A stretch of 64,000 nucleotides of DNA from Catellatospora sichuanensis (GCF_007483665.1 NZ_VIQO01000046.1:32687-96686), one strand, 5' to 3'. Positions 43,426 through 52,780 are shown, numbered from the stretch's first letter. The notes: a model not told the origin generated them from the letters alone. Numbers and translations: made by a program.

Positions 43426-45261
43426 CCGGCTGCTTTTGACGGTGAGCCGGATCGCTTGGTGGAGCAGGAAGCATCCGAGTAGCACCATCAGGATGGCCAC
43501 CGGCCAGCGCAGCGGATCCGGCATGTACAGCGCGAGGAACCAGACCTTCTGTTCGGCACCGGCGAGCAGGATCACCACCGGGATGACGCCCTGGGGAATG
43601 AGGCAGAGCGGGCCGAAGATCCAGGAGAGTCCCGCGACGAGGCTCTCCCTTCTGGACAGCTTGACTTTGGGCACGTCGACCCTGGGTGCCGCCGCGGCAA
43701 CGGTCTTCGCGGCCCGCCCGGTGCGCATCTGGTACAACATCTCGGGGCCCTTGGCCCGTAGCCGCCCGATCGCGACCCGCCCCAGCCACCACCCGAGGAA
43801 GACGCCTGTGGCCAGCCCGACCGGGCCACCGGCCCACAGCAGCACGGCGTTGTCGTACACGGTGCCGAAGACGACCGTCATGACCGCCGGAACGGCCGGC
43901 AGCAGGCCGACCCAGAACAGCACCTGGGACTGCCACGGGGTCTCGCCGTGCTCGAGCGGGTTGTCCGGCCGCTTGTGCGCGTCCGGGCCGGGTGCCAGCG
44001 CCACGACCGAGGTGTACAGGGCCAGGCCCACGCCGCCGCCGAGCAGGGCCGGCACCAGCGCGAGCACCCACGGCCAGGCCCAGGTGTACCCGCTCCAGAG
44101 CGTGAACCCGACCGTGACGGCGACGGTCAGCGACCCGAACACCAGCAGGTACGCCCACTGCCGCCCGCGCAGGTCTTCGCGTTCGCTGCCGGTCTGCAGG
44201 GTCAGCCACAGCGCGGTGCCGTCTGGGGCGTAGAGGTTGCAGGCCACCGTGGCCGCCATCAACGCCATGCCCGGGCCGGCCCAGGGAAGAACCGCCGTCC
44301 AGCCCAGCGTCAGCGGCAGCAGCGCGGTTCCCAACGCCCACCCGAGCACGATCGCCAGGATCTGGATCCGCGCCGGGTCGCGCCACCAGGTGCGCAGTTC
44401 CTTGCGTACGACGGCCGCGGTGCGCCCGGCCAGCACCGGCGAAGTGGCGGCCGGCGCGTGGCTGCTGCCGCGGATCGTCGTCCGGCCGTGCCGCAACGAT
44501 CCCAGTGTGCGGCTCCACCCGAGCAGCAGCAGGCCGCTCAGCGCGACCATGGCCGCCAGCATGCCGACCGCACGCCACCACTGTCCCTCGTGGGCGGACT
44601 CGACGGCGGCCACGCCCCATCCGGACGGGATCGCCCGCACCACGGCCGAGTACCCCGACGGGAACCCGGTGGAGAGGACTTCCGAGTTGGCGATCACGAC
44701 GAGGACGATCCAGCCGGACTGGGTGAGCACCAGGAACGCGGCGAGCAGCAGCCCGGTGAACGCCGAGCCGAGGCGCCCCCGCGCGATCAGACCGAACACG
44801 CTGTGGGACGTACGGGACAGGAGCACCACCAGCACCAGCTGCAGCGCGGCCGCCGGCACCGAGACGAGCGCCGGCAGGACACCCTGCCGGATGCCGTACA
44901 CGACGAGGCTCAGGAAGGCCAGTGCCGTCACCGCGGTGGTGACGCCGACGAACGCGGCACCGAGCAGGCCGATCGCCAACTGCCGCCGTGGCATCGGCAG
45001 CAGCGCGAAGTGCTCGACGCGCAGGACCGACGAGGCGCCCCACACCGGGCCGACCAGCCACCCGAGCAACCAGACGACGTAAGTCGTGGCGAGCAGATCA
45101 GGGACCACGCCAGGACCGGACGGGTTCACCAGGCTGAGCCAGACGGTGGTGGCGGCGCCCAGGAGGCCGAGCACCCCGCCGGTGATCATCAATGCGGCTC
45201 TGCCGCCCGTCATGGAGTTCCGGACGATCGCCAGCTTCATCCGGATCAGGACGCCAACCAT
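43420..45261 (-). CDS. ABC transporter permease
   Basis: A 613-residue integral membrane protein with about 12 hydrophobic segments in two halves separated by a soluble region (about 285-330; RKELRTWWRDPARIQ), typical of two-domain ABC-2-like exporter permeases. ATG 45261 lies inside the end of the ATPase gene (16-bp overlap), so the pair is translationally coupled. The C terminus (LTVKSSRL) overlaps the STAND stop on the other strand. Substrate unknown. Confidence 0.85.
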   Translation of the reverse strand: MVGVLIRMKLAIVRNSMTGGRAALMITGGVLGLLGAATTVWLSLVNPSGPGVVPDLLATTYVVWLLGWLVGPVWGASSVLRVEHFALLPMPRRQLAIGLLGAAFVGVTTAVTALAFLSLVVYGIRQGVLPALVSVPAAALQLVLVVLLSRTSHSVFGLIARGRLGSAFTGLLLAAFLVLTQSGWIVLVVIANSEVLSTGFPSGYSAVVRAIPSGWGVAAVESAHEGQWWRAVGMLAAMVALSGLLLLGWSRTLGSLRHGRTTIRGSSHAPAATSPVLAGRTAAVVRKELRTWWRDPARIQILAIVLGWALGTALLPLTLGWTAVLPWAGPGMALMAATVACNLYAPDGTALWLTLQTGSEREDLRGRQWAYLLVFGSLTVAVTVGFTLWSGYTWAWPWVLALVPALLGGGVGLALYTSVVALAPGPDAHKRPDNPLEHGETPWQSQVLFWVGLLPAVPAVMTVVFGTVYDNAVLLWAGGPVGLATGVFLGWWLGRVAIGRLRAKGPEMLYQMRTGRAAKTVAAAAPRVDVPKVKLSRRESLVAGLSWIFGPLCLIPQGVIPVVILLAGAEQKVWFLALYMPDPLRWPVAILMVLLGCFLLHQAIRLTVKSSRL

Positions 45262-46076
45262 GACAGCCCCTCCGCGGCCCGGACGTCGCCGCCTGCCAGC
45301 CGGACGAAGGTCTCCTCGAGGGAGCCGTGGCCGCGGACCTCGGCGAGCGGACCGGCCGTCACCACACGGCCCTCGACCATGATGGCCACCGTGTCGCACA
45401 GCTGCTCGACGAGTGCCATGACGTGGCTGGACAGCACCACCGAACCGCCGTCGGCCACGAACCGCGCCAGGATCGACTTCAACGCCATCGCCGACACGGG
45501 GTCGACCGCCTCAAACGGTTCGTCCAGCACCAGTAGCCGGGGCGCGTGCAGCAGCGCGGTCGCCAGGCCGATCTTCTTTCGCATGCCGGTCGAGTAGTCG
45601 ACGACCAGCGTCCGTTCGGCGTGCTCCAGGTCCATCACGTCGAGCAGTTCGCGGGTCCGCTCGGTGATCGCGGCCGGGTCGAGGCCGCGGAGCTGGCCGA
45701 GAAACGTGAGCAGTTCCCGCCCGGTCAGCCTTTCGGGCAGCGCGAGGCTGTCGGGCAGCACCCCGATCAAGGCCTTGGCCCGTACCGGGTCGGACCACAT
45801 GTCGACACCGAACACGGCCGAGCTGCCAGCGTCGGGCCGCAGCAGCCCGACCGCCATCGACAACGCCGTCGTCTTGCCGGCGCCGTTGGGCCCGACCAGG
45901 CCGAAGAACGATCCCGCGGGAACGGTCAGGTCGACCCGGTCGACCGCGGGCTTGCCACCGAAGGTCTTGGTCAGGCCGGCGAGGATCAGCGCCGGCGGCC
46001 CGTCGTCCTGCGCCGACGGGTGCGAGCCGGTGGCCTTCCTGCTCGAGTCTGGCATCGATGCACTGCCGTTGACCAC
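45246..46076 (-). CDS. ABC transporter ATP-binding protein
   Basis: A 276-residue ATPase: Walker A GPNGAGKTT, signature YSTGMRKK (in place of LSGGQ), Walker B LLVLDEPFEAVD and H-loop SSHVMA. GTG 46076 is chosen because AGGAG lies about 5 nt upstream; the open frame extends 30 codons further without an RBS. Couples to the permease at 43420-45261 as an exporter of unknown substrate. Confidence 0.9.
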   Translation of the reverse strand: MVNGSASMPDSSRKATGSHPSAQDDGPPALILAGLTKTFGGKPAVDRVDLTVPAGSFFGLVGPNGAGKTTALSMAVGLLRPDAGSSAVFGVDMWSDPVRAKALIGVLPDSLALPERLTGRELLTFLGQLRGLDPAAITERTRELLDVMDLEHAERTLVVDYSTGMRKKIGLATALLHAPRLLVLDEPFEAVDPVSAMALKSILARFVADGGSVVLSSHVMALVEQLCDTVAIMVEGRVVTAGPLAEVRGHGSLEETFVRLAGGDVRAAEGLSWLAS

Positions 46077-46253
46077 GGTTCTCCTATCGCTGCGGGCGGT
46101 CGTAGCCGATGCGGCCGCGCTGCTGCGCCAGCCGGCGTCGGTGCGTACGAACTGGATGGATTTCATCCCGCCGCCCGGTGTGGGGACACCTTTCGTGCGG
46201 CAATGCTCAAGTTAGGCGCGCCGCGTACGGCCCGGTATGACGCTGCCTGCCGA

Positions 46254-46275
46254 GTGGGGGTGTAGTTTCCCCCAC
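46254..46275. terminator. Hairpin in the gap before the ABC operon
   Basis: GTGGGGG (46254-46260) pairs with CCCCCAC (46269-46275), loop TGTAGTTT. It lies 3' of the minus-strand membrane protein gene and could terminate it. Confidence 0.45.
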
Positions 46276-46377
46276 CCCCACCGGGTGCCACCTGTCACGA
46301 GGCGGGGGGGTCGGGATCCGACGGAGAGCATGCCGGTACAGCTTGTCTCGCTTCGGCAAGATGGCCTCGGTCGATGG

Positions 46378-46926
46378 TCAGAGATGACGTGGCCAGAACT
46401 GGACCACAGCCGCGACGACCTCCGCCTTTGCCTGCCGGATCTCGGCGGCGATCTGCTGCCAGATCCCGATGCCGACCAGCGCGGCTGCCCCGACCAGGCA
46501 CCATGTCCGGAACCGGCCGTCCGTCGCGCGTGGCCCGCTGGGCGCGGGCACGGCACCTGTCCGATTGCGGACGAGGTCGACACTGCCGCCGCGCTGACGT
46601 TCGGCGAGCCCGGCGAGCAGCCACACGGCGGCCAGGAACACCACCATCACGGCGATGTCGTCGCTGTCAGGCGGCGGCAGATCGCTGACTACCGTGTCGG
46701 CAACCGTGCCACCGACGAATACGGTGCCGGCCAACGCACCCGTCCACGGGCTGAGCCAATTGACGAAAAGCATCGTCAGCAGGGCGCCGAGGGCAATCGG
46801 CAGCAGGGGCGACGGGAGACAAGGGCTGGTGTCGGAGCAGCGTGGTTCCATCGACAGGGGCACGGATGGCTCACCGGGCGGTGCCGACCACACCACGACG
46901 AACAACGCCACGACCACTGCGGACAT
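46378..46926 (-). CDS. Hypothetical membrane protein
   Basis: A 182-residue protein with four likely membrane segments: VVVALFVVVW at the N terminus, LLPIALGALLTMLFV, IAVMVVFLAAVWLLAGL and TWCLVGAAALVGIGIW. A short outer loop carries Cys pair PRCSDTSPC. The tail (QIAAEIRQAKAEVVAAVVQF) is amphipathic. No family recognised. It lies between the ABC exporter and a divergent large membrane protein. Confidence 0.55.
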   Translation of the reverse strand: MSAVVVALFVVVWSAPPGEPSVPLSMEPRCSDTSPCLPSPLLPIALGALLTMLFVNWLSPWTGALAGTVFVGGTVADTVVSDLPPPDSDDIAVMVVFLAAVWLLAGLAERQRGGSVDLVRNRTGAVPAPSGPRATDGRFRTWCLVGAAALVGIGIWQQIAAEIRQAKAEVVAAVVQFWPRHL

Positions 46927-47093
46927 GGCAAGCTGCGCGATCCGCCGGGTACGAGTGTCTGGTCTGGTGAGGGGCGCTACGCGGTGATCGTACGGAGCCG
47001 GTGCCGGTGGCGTTGCCCGCTTGCCACCGGCGGTGACAGCCTTGGGCGACGGCGCGTCCCGCGCAGTTGGAGCCGGTGACGTACCCTGCGGCG

Positions 47094-49178
47094 ATGCTGA
47101 GCCCGTCGCCTGACCAGGAGCTGCTGAAAGCCCGTGGTCCCGTCGCCACCACCGGGGTCGTCATCGCGCTGGTCATCACGCGCTGGCGGGACCTGCTGGC
47201 GGTGCTCGTGCCGACGCTGGTGCCTGCGCTGGCGGTGCGGTACGCGGTGGCGGAGGAGCCGATCACCAGCCGGCTGGCGGGCGGTCAAGCAGGCTGGACG
47301 ACCGCGTTGCTGGCCGTCGCCTGGTGTCTGGCTGTCGGCGCAGGTGTGGTGGTGTCGGCTGCCGCGCTGCGCGGCAGCGCGGTGACGTGGCGTGCGGCGC
47401 TGAGCAGGGCTGCTCGTTCGATGCTCACCATGGTTCTCGCGGTTCTCATGATCGTGGTCGTCGTTCTGCTCGGCGCGGCGGTGATCGTGGGCTGCGCCGC
47501 GCGCGGCCCTGGCCCGCTGATCGCGATCGTCCCGCTGGTGCTGCTGATCGGGCTGGTGTGCAGGTCGGCACTGCTGATCCCGCAGGCTGTGCTTCACGCT
47601 GGCGGTGTCGCGACCGTGGCCAGGCAGCGCCTGGCCGCCAACGTCTCGGTGCTGCTGGGCACCGCGGGCCTGCCGCTGCTGGTGGGTCTGGCACCACGGC
47701 TGGTGTGGGCGATCACCCACGATGCCTATCCGGTACCGGGCACCCTGCCGCTCGGTGTGGCGATCGTCGCCCACCTCGTCGAGGACTGCGCAACGGTCGT
47801 GGCTGTGGCACTGCAGGCCGCCACCCTCGCGGTGGTCTACCTGCAACGCCATCCAGGTTCTGGCACCCTGGCAGACCTCGCCAAGGTCGACGCCGACCTG
47901 GCCGTCATGAGGGATGGCCGGGACAGGCCCGTGGGCAGCCGCGCTCGGGGCATCGCCGCGGCCGCACTCGTCGCTGTACCGGCGCTGCTGGCCGGGGGTC
48001 TGGCCGCAACCGGCCGTGGCGGGCCCACCGTGACGGCTCAGGACGTCAACTACGGCTGGGACGTCGAAGCGGTGGCCTGGCCGGCCGGCTCACACCCGGT
48101 CATCGTCACCAGCAGCACCGTGCACTGGTGCCGCGACGACGCCTGCGAGCACACCGACTTCCACGACCGCAACGTCGGTGGCACGAGCCCGCACAACCTC
48201 GCCGGCATCGGCCCGGACAGGGCCGTCGCCATGGCCGCGGTGCACGGCCGCGGCGGAGACGACCTGGTACGCACCGACGGCAACGACGCCGTCCGGATGG
48301 AGCTGTGCTGGCAGCCGGGCGTGTGCGAGCAGGGCGTCACCAAGTGGCACACCGGCGGCACGGACGGCCAGCCGCACCTGGCGGCCATGCCCGGCCGCGA
48401 CGGATCCGTCGTCGTCGCCAGCGCCCACGTGCTCGACGCGAGCGCCGACTCGCAGAAGCCGCAACAGCATCGCACCCGGATCACGCTGACCCGGTGCAAC
48501 ACGGTGCATTGCACCGACCGGCACCTGACCGACTTCGGCACCCTGGAGCTGGACCTGCTGGCCAGGCTCGACAGCGGAGATGCCACTGGTCTGCGGTTCC
48601 GGCAGCGTGACGCCGTGCTGCAGGTACGCGTCGACGAGCGCGACGTGCCGACAGTTCTGGTCCGAGACGGCGCGGGCGGCGTCGGCTGGATCGGCACCTG
48701 CGACTCGCCACGGTGCGACCGGCCGACTCTGCACCAGGTTGAGCTGGCCGGGTTCGGGCGTGGCCCGATGACCTGGCTCGACGATCCCCGTTCCGGCGCG
48801 GCCTCGCTGCTGGACGGTGAACTGGCCTACGGCACGGGAAACGCATTTCGACACGTCGGCCTGCGGACGTCTGGCAAGCCGGTGACGGCCGGCACACTCG
48901 CCGCGACCGGCACCGGTGTCTACGCGCTCACCATGGAGGAGGCACCGCCCATCGCGGGTCTGTCGCTTCGGATCGACGTCGCAGGCTCGCCGAGCAATGG
49001 ACAGCAGCTGATGCTGTGGCGGTGCCCGGTCACCGGCTGCGACCAGCCGCAACGTACACCGTTGTGGCAGATCGACAACCAGTTCAACGCCTTGGCGATG
49101 ACCGTCGCGGTCGATGGCCGGGTGCTGATCGTATTCAATGATGAGCAAGGTATCCGTGCGGTCGTCGTCACCTGGTGA
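47094..49178 (+). CDS. Large membrane protein with repeated Cys-x4-Cys extracellular motifs
   Basis: A 694-residue protein from ATG 47094. The N-terminal third has about six membrane helices (residues 20-260) and another at about 290-310. The rest (about 320-694) looks like a beta-propeller-type outer domain with evenly spaced cysteine pairs: WCRDDACEH, LCWQPGVCEQ, RCNTVHCTD, TCDSPRCDR and RCPVTGCDQ. Four are C-x4-C, one C-x5-C, likely one disulfide per repeat. I recognise no family. The layout suggests a surface sensor or an anchored propeller. Confidence 0.65.
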   Translation: MLSPSPDQELLKARGPVATTGVVIALVITRWRDLLAVLVPTLVPALAVRYAVAEEPITSRLAGGQAGWTTALLAVAWCLAVGAGVVVSAAALRGSAVTWRAALSRAARSMLTMVLAVLMIVVVVLLGAAVIVGCAARGPGPLIAIVPLVLLIGLVCRSALLIPQAVLHAGGVATVARQRLAANVSVLLGTAGLPLLVGLAPRLVWAITHDAYPVPGTLPLGVAIVAHLVEDCATVVAVALQAATLAVVYLQRHPGSGTLADLAKVDADLAVMRDGRDRPVGSRARGIAAAALVAVPALLAGGLAATGRGGPTVTAQDVNYGWDVEAVAWPAGSHPVIVTSSTVHWCRDDACEHTDFHDRNVGGTSPHNLAGIGPDRAVAMAAVHGRGGDDLVRTDGNDAVRMELCWQPGVCEQGVTKWHTGGTDGQPHLAAMPGRDGSVVVASAHVLDASADSQKPQQHRTRITLTRCNTVHCTDRHLTDFGTLELDLLARLDSGDATGLRFRQRDAVLQVRVDERDVPTVLVRDGAGGVGWIGTCDSPRCDRPTLHQVELAGFGRGPMTWLDDPRSGAASLLDGELAYGTGNAFRHVGLRTSGKPVTAGTLAATGTGVYALTMEEAPPIAGLSLRIDVAGSPSNGQQLMLWRCPVTGCDQPQRTPLWQIDNQFNALAMTVAVDGRVLIVFNDEQGIRAVVVTW

Positions 49179-49337
49179 GTCGAATTTCCTTCTCGGCTGA
49201 GGGGAACGCCGGCGGCGCGGCGTGGTGGTACGCCGACGTGCGCGAGGGTGCCACGATGCGCGGCGGGTGGTGCCTCAAGCAGTCCTTGTACGGCACCGGC
49301 ACATGCTTCGCACGCAGGTCAGGCGGCTAGAACGCCG

Positions 49338-49613
49338 TCAGAGTGGACACGTCCAGCCGCCGCGCCGCTCGGCCGTTGGGAGAGCGCACGGGTCCTGATC
49401 CACGGGCTGTGGCTGATTCCGCACCACGAGCATTACGAGAAGCGCGAGTCCAGCCAGACAGAACGCTGCAGCTATAGCCCATGTGCTCTTCCTGCCCGTG
49501 GTTGGTCGGCTTCGATGCGGCTGCGGATCAGCGCGGCGACCCCGGCGGCCACGGGCGGTCAGCCGCAGGCCGGGTGCGGCGTCCTGCAGCCGCAGGTGCA
49601 GGGCGGCGATCAT
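49338..49613 (-). CDS. Small membrane protein ending the STAS operon
   Basis: A 91-residue protein; ATG 49613 overlaps the stop of the upstream STAS gene (ATGA), strong evidence that it is real. The basic N-terminal half (RGRRGRRADPQPHRSR) precedes one helix (WAIAAAFCLAGLALLVMLVV, about 46-65) and a short outer tail with two cysteines (DPCALP, WTCPL). No family recognised. It may tether the STAS/pseudoenzyme complex to the membrane. Confidence 0.6.
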   Translation of the reverse strand: MIAALHLRLQDAAPGLRLTARGRRGRRADPQPHRSRPTTGRKSTWAIAAAFCLAGLALLVMLVVRNQPQPVDQDPCALPTAERRGGWTCPL

Positions 49614-50032
49614 TGCCTGTCTGCTGGGTGCGGGCCGGTGGGCCGTGGTGGGTGCGCCGGGGTGCGGCACACGGTGCCGGTACGTGGTGGCCGCAGCGGC
49701 ATGGCGTGCCGTGTCCGCGGGACGGGTAGCAGGTGGCCTGCGCCGTGCGCGCGCAGCGCCTTTGCCGCGGCGGGGGAGTGCCCGGTGATGGTGAATGCGG
49801 CCCGGTGCCTGGCTGCCTGCCGTTCGCACAGGACGATGGCGACGACACCGACGATGTCGATGCGCGTGACCGCGCTCAGGTCCAACCGGACCACGGCGGG
49901 GGCGTACTGGCGCAGCAGCCCGAGCACGGCCTTGGGCAGCCGGTGAGCGTTGTCGGCGTGCAGCGAGCCGACCGCGGAAACGTTCAGCGTCCGCTGTTCG
50001 CCGCCCAGGCGCAGCGCCAGATCGTCGGTCAT
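49610..50032 (-). CDS. STAS-domain protein, phosphosite replaced (DIVG)
   Basis: A 140-residue protein: STAS domain about residues 12-100 (VVRLDLSAVTRIDIVGVVAI), then a Pro/Arg-rich tail. The anti-sigma-antagonist phosphosite, normally D-S-S-G, reads D-I-V-G, so the kinase target Ser is absent. ATG 50032 overlaps the upstream glycohydrolase-like gene by 4 bp, and its own stop overlaps the small membrane gene. Confidence 0.8.
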   Translation of the reverse strand: MTDDLALRLGGEQRTLNVSAVGSLHADNAHRLPKAVLGLLRQYAPAVVRLDLSAVTRIDIVGVVAIVLCERQAARHRAAFTITGHSPAAAKALRAHGAGHLLPVPRTRHAMPLRPPRTGTVCRTPAHPPRPTGPHPADRQ

Positions 50033-51027
50033 CGCGCCTGTTCCGGGTGTTGTTCGCCGCCGCGGCGCCCGCTGCGGCCGGCGGCAGTGGCCGACAGGGT
50101 GGCGGCTGCCGCACGGATGCGCAGCAGCCGCATGACGTCGGGCCGCCACGGCATGGCCAGGGTGTGCTCGGGGTTGCGGGCGCCGCTGATCGCGCCGACG
50201 ATCGTCGCGGTGGTCTGGGTCTGCCCGCCCATCATCAGCGCGTACCGGATCGCGGCTGCGGGCTCGTCGGGATGGCGCAGAAACGCGGTCAGCGCCGCAG
50301 GCACGCTGCGCAGCGCGGTCCGGTCCACGCCGAGGGTCGCGGCGGTCTCGGCGGGCGCGCTGCGGTGCCGGACCAGCGTCTGCACGGTGCGCAGCGCCGC
50401 CCGGAACTCCGTGGTGCGCATCTGCGCCGCGACCGCAGACAGGAACCGGTACTTGTCCGCCGGTGCGAAGGGCTGAGTCTGGGCGGCGAGCGCGACCGCT
50501 GCCGCCGACGCCGCGGCTCCGTCTCGGGCCAGCAGGTGCGTGTGGGTGACGCCGGCCGACCGGCGGCCCAGGGCGGCGGCTGCGGCGGCTCCGTTGCCGG
50601 GGACGAGGCCTGCCGCGCACGCCCGCACGGCGGCGACGCTGCCGTAGCTGCCCTGCCCGTGATGGACGCTCGGAGCGGTCTGCCACCAGCGGATGCCGCC
50701 CGCGATGACGGTCAGGACCCGGGCGGTGGCGGTGCCGGCCAGGTCCGTGCGGTCGGCGGGCCATTCCTTGGCCAGGTCCGCGGCGAGGCTGTCGTCGTTG
50801 ACCCGGCCGCCGTGCGCGCCCAGATGCTCGGCGAGCACGATCATCTGTAGCGCGGCGGGGCTGGGTTGAAGCACGCTCGGTGCGGCGCGCAGGATCGTGT
50901 CCACCTGTGCCGGATCAGGTGTGGTGCGGCCGTGCAGCGGTGCGGCCATCAGGTCGGCGCAAGCGGCTACCAGCAGGCAGCCGTGTGCACGTCGTCGCAG
51001 CTGCTGCTGGTCGAGCGGGTATGTCAC
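50029..51027 (-). CDS. ADP-ribosylglycohydrolase-fold protein, predicted inactive
   Basis: A 332-residue ARH3/DraG-family homologue. GQGSYGSVAAVRACAAGL, THTHLLARDGAA, SVPAALTAFLRHPDE and GGQTQTTATIVGAISGA (about 267-283) follow the family order. The last motif is normally GGDTDT, whose aspartates bind Mg2+; both are Gln here. The first metal motif (TDDT) is replaced by SPAAL and the G-D-A-x-G loop by CADLMAAP. I infer a binding or regulatory role. GTG 51027 overlaps the glycosyltransferase-like stop (GTGA). Confidence 0.78.
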   Translation of the reverse strand: MTYPLDQQQLRRRAHGCLLVAACADLMAAPLHGRTTPDPAQVDTILRAAPSVLQPSPAALQMIVLAEHLGAHGGRVNDDSLAADLAKEWPADRTDLAGTATARVLTVIAGGIRWWQTAPSVHHGQGSYGSVAAVRACAAGLVPGNGAAAAAALGRRSAGVTHTHLLARDGAAASAAAVALAAQTQPFAPADKYRFLSAVAAQMRTTEFRAALRTVQTLVRHRSAPAETAATLGVDRTALRSVPAALTAFLRHPDEPAAAIRYALMMGGQTQTTATIVGAISGARNPEHTLAMPWRPDVMRLLRIRAAAATLSATAAGRSGRRGGEQHPEQAR

Positions 51028-52412
51028 TGTGCGTCGATCTTCCTTGCGTGTTCGTGTGGTGCCGGGTGCCCGGCCGGACGCGTGTGCCCGGGTACGGATG
51101 CCTGCCGGCGAGGGCGCGGCGGGACGGCGGCGGCTCTGGCGTGCACGACGGCGAGCAGTCGCCGCGCCCACGCCCCCGGCGCCGGTGCGGCGGCCGCGGT
51201 CTGGGCTTCGGGCACCGGCTCGCTGACCCCGGCGACGCGCGCGATGGCGGCGGCGAATGCGGCGGTGTCATGGGGGTTGACCACGACCGCTCCCGGCAGT
51301 TCGCCGCTGTCGCATGTCAGCTCGCTGACCACCATCGGCGCGCGGCCGTGTGCGGCGATGAACTCGTGGGCGTGCGCGGCCGTGCCGTGGTTCGCGGGTG
51401 TGGCCAGCAGCCCGTCGCAGGCCAGGTACAGGGCGGCCAGCTCCCGCCGATCAGGAGTGGCACGCAGGTAGTGCACGAGAGGCTGGCCGACGTCGGCGTA
51501 CGTACCGTTGATCTTCGCGATGAGCCGGTCGACCCGCTCACGGATCTCAGCTTCGGCAGCGGTCTGCGGCTCGCCGCAGGCCACGTGCAGCAGGGCCACG
51601 GTCGCCGGGGCCGGGTGGTGCTCGGCAAGGAACCGCTCGAAGGCGTTGAGGCGCTGCTCGACGGCCTCGCCTGGGTCCCAGTCCGCGACCGACAGCAGCA
51701 CCGGCCCTGCCACCCGCAACGCATCCCGGATCTCTCGCGCCCGAGCACGCACCAGCGCCGAACGGGCGAGCCGTCCGATTCCCGCCGTGTCGGCCGGCAA
51801 CGGGTAGGCCATCACTCGTACGCGCCGACTCCCGACGGCGATCTGGCCGTCGCGCACGGGCAGCCCGTTCACCCGTCCGGCCAGGTCGAGCAGATTGTCG
51901 GCAGCCCGCCGGTGAGGTAGCGCGATGACGTCGGCGCCGAGCAGGCCTGACAGCAGCGCCCGGTGCTCGGGCAGCCGCACCAGCGACTCCGCCGGAGGGA
52001 ACGTCGTGTGCAGCTGCATCACGCTGGACAGGTCCGGGCGCAACTGCCGCATGATGCCGGGCAGCAGTTGCAACTGGTGACCGTGCACCCACAGCGTCCC
52101 GGAATCGACCGCCGTGTCGGCGACGGCCGTCGCCACCTGCTGGTTGGCGGCGAGATAGGTGTCGAACCAGCCGTCGGGGAAGCAGCCTTGCCGGCCGTGG
52201 CCCAGTGAGCGAAGCAGCGCCGCGGCGTGTGCGGCGGCAGACGCCTGCTGCGGGTCACCAGGTTCGGCAGCCACCCAGGTCGCCGCCTGCGTCGCGGCGA
52301 ACGGCCGCAACGCCGCCAGCGCGGCATCGACATGGCCGTGCCCGTCATCGGCATCGCTGGGTGGGATCCGATCAGCTGCTATGACCAGCCGATGCCGGTG
52401 GGTGCGGATCAC
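51024..52412 (-). CDS. Trehalose-6-phosphate synthase-fold (GT20) protein, predicted inactive
   Basis: A 462-residue OtsA homologue: LHTTFPPAE, GLLGADVIALPHRRAADNLL, AEIRERVDRLIAKINGTY and ELPGAVVVNPHDTAAF follow the GT20 order. Catalytic positions have changed. The HDYH of OtsA reads HGHQ (110-113), the SVERLDY-x-KG donor loop reads SVADWDPGEA (241-250), losing Arg and Lys, and the RDGMN loop reads NHGTA (341-345), losing Asp. Trehalose synthesis is unlikely. A C-terminal Ala/Pro/Arg tail (about 400-462) is extra. GTG start overlaps the STAS stop (GTGA). Confidence 0.78.
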   Translation of the reverse strand: MIRTHRHRLVIAADRIPPSDADDGHGHVDAALAALRPFAATQAATWVAAEPGDPQQASAAAHAAALLRSLGHGRQGCFPDGWFDTYLAANQQVATAVADTAVDSGTLWVHGHQLQLLPGIMRQLRPDLSSVMQLHTTFPPAESLVRLPEHRALLSGLLGADVIALPHRRAADNLLDLAGRVNGLPVRDGQIAVGSRRVRVMAYPLPADTAGIGRLARSALVRARAREIRDALRVAGPVLLSVADWDPGEAVEQRLNAFERFLAEHHPAPATVALLHVACGEPQTAAEAEIRERVDRLIAKINGTYADVGQPLVHYLRATPDRRELAALYLACDGLLATPANHGTAAHAHEFIAAHGRAPMVVSELTCDSGELPGAVVVNPHDTAAFAAAIARVAGVSEPVPEAQTAAAAPAPGAWARRLLAVVHARAAAVPPRPRRQASVPGHTRPAGHPAPHEHARKIDAQ

Positions 52413-52780
52413 GGGGCCACCTGCGGGCGCGGAAAATCACCGAGCGTCAGGTCGCCGTCGGCGGAGATGACCTGAAGCACCCGGTCGACCTTGGCCAGTT
52501 TCAGGTTGCGGCGCGCCCGCGCCGACGGCGACCGCAGCGCGACGATCCCACCGTCTCGCATGGCGCGGCGGTGCGTGTCCAGCAGCAGCAGGATCCCCGC
52601 CGCGTCGATGATCTCGCAATCGGCCAGGTCGATGACCAGCCGCCGCGGGTGCAGAGCCAAGGCCTCCTCGAGGACGTCGTTGACGCCCGGCGCGGAACTC
52701 GCGTCGAGGTCGCCGCGTACCTGCACCTCGACCAACGGCACGACCTGCGTCGTCTGCGACGCCCGGCTCACCTCGTCCAC
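52409..52780 (-). CDS. STAS-domain protein, phosphosite replaced (DAAG)
   Basis: A 123-residue STAS protein from GTG 52780, chosen for GAGGAGG 6 nt upstream. VEVQVRGDLDASSAPGV, RRLVIDLADCEIIDAAGILL and ARRNLKLAKVDRVLQVI match a complete domain, but the D-S-S-G phosphosite reads D-A-A-G. It overlaps the GT20-fold gene by 4 bp, so the two are coupled. The 17-bp box at 52845 lies 65 bp upstream. Confidence 0.85.
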   Translation of the reverse strand: MDEVSRASQTTQVVPLVEVQVRGDLDASSAPGVNDVLEEALALHPRRLVIDLADCEIIDAAGILLLLDTHRRAMRDGGIVALRSPSARARRNLKLAKVDRVLQVISADGDLTLGDFPRPQVAP

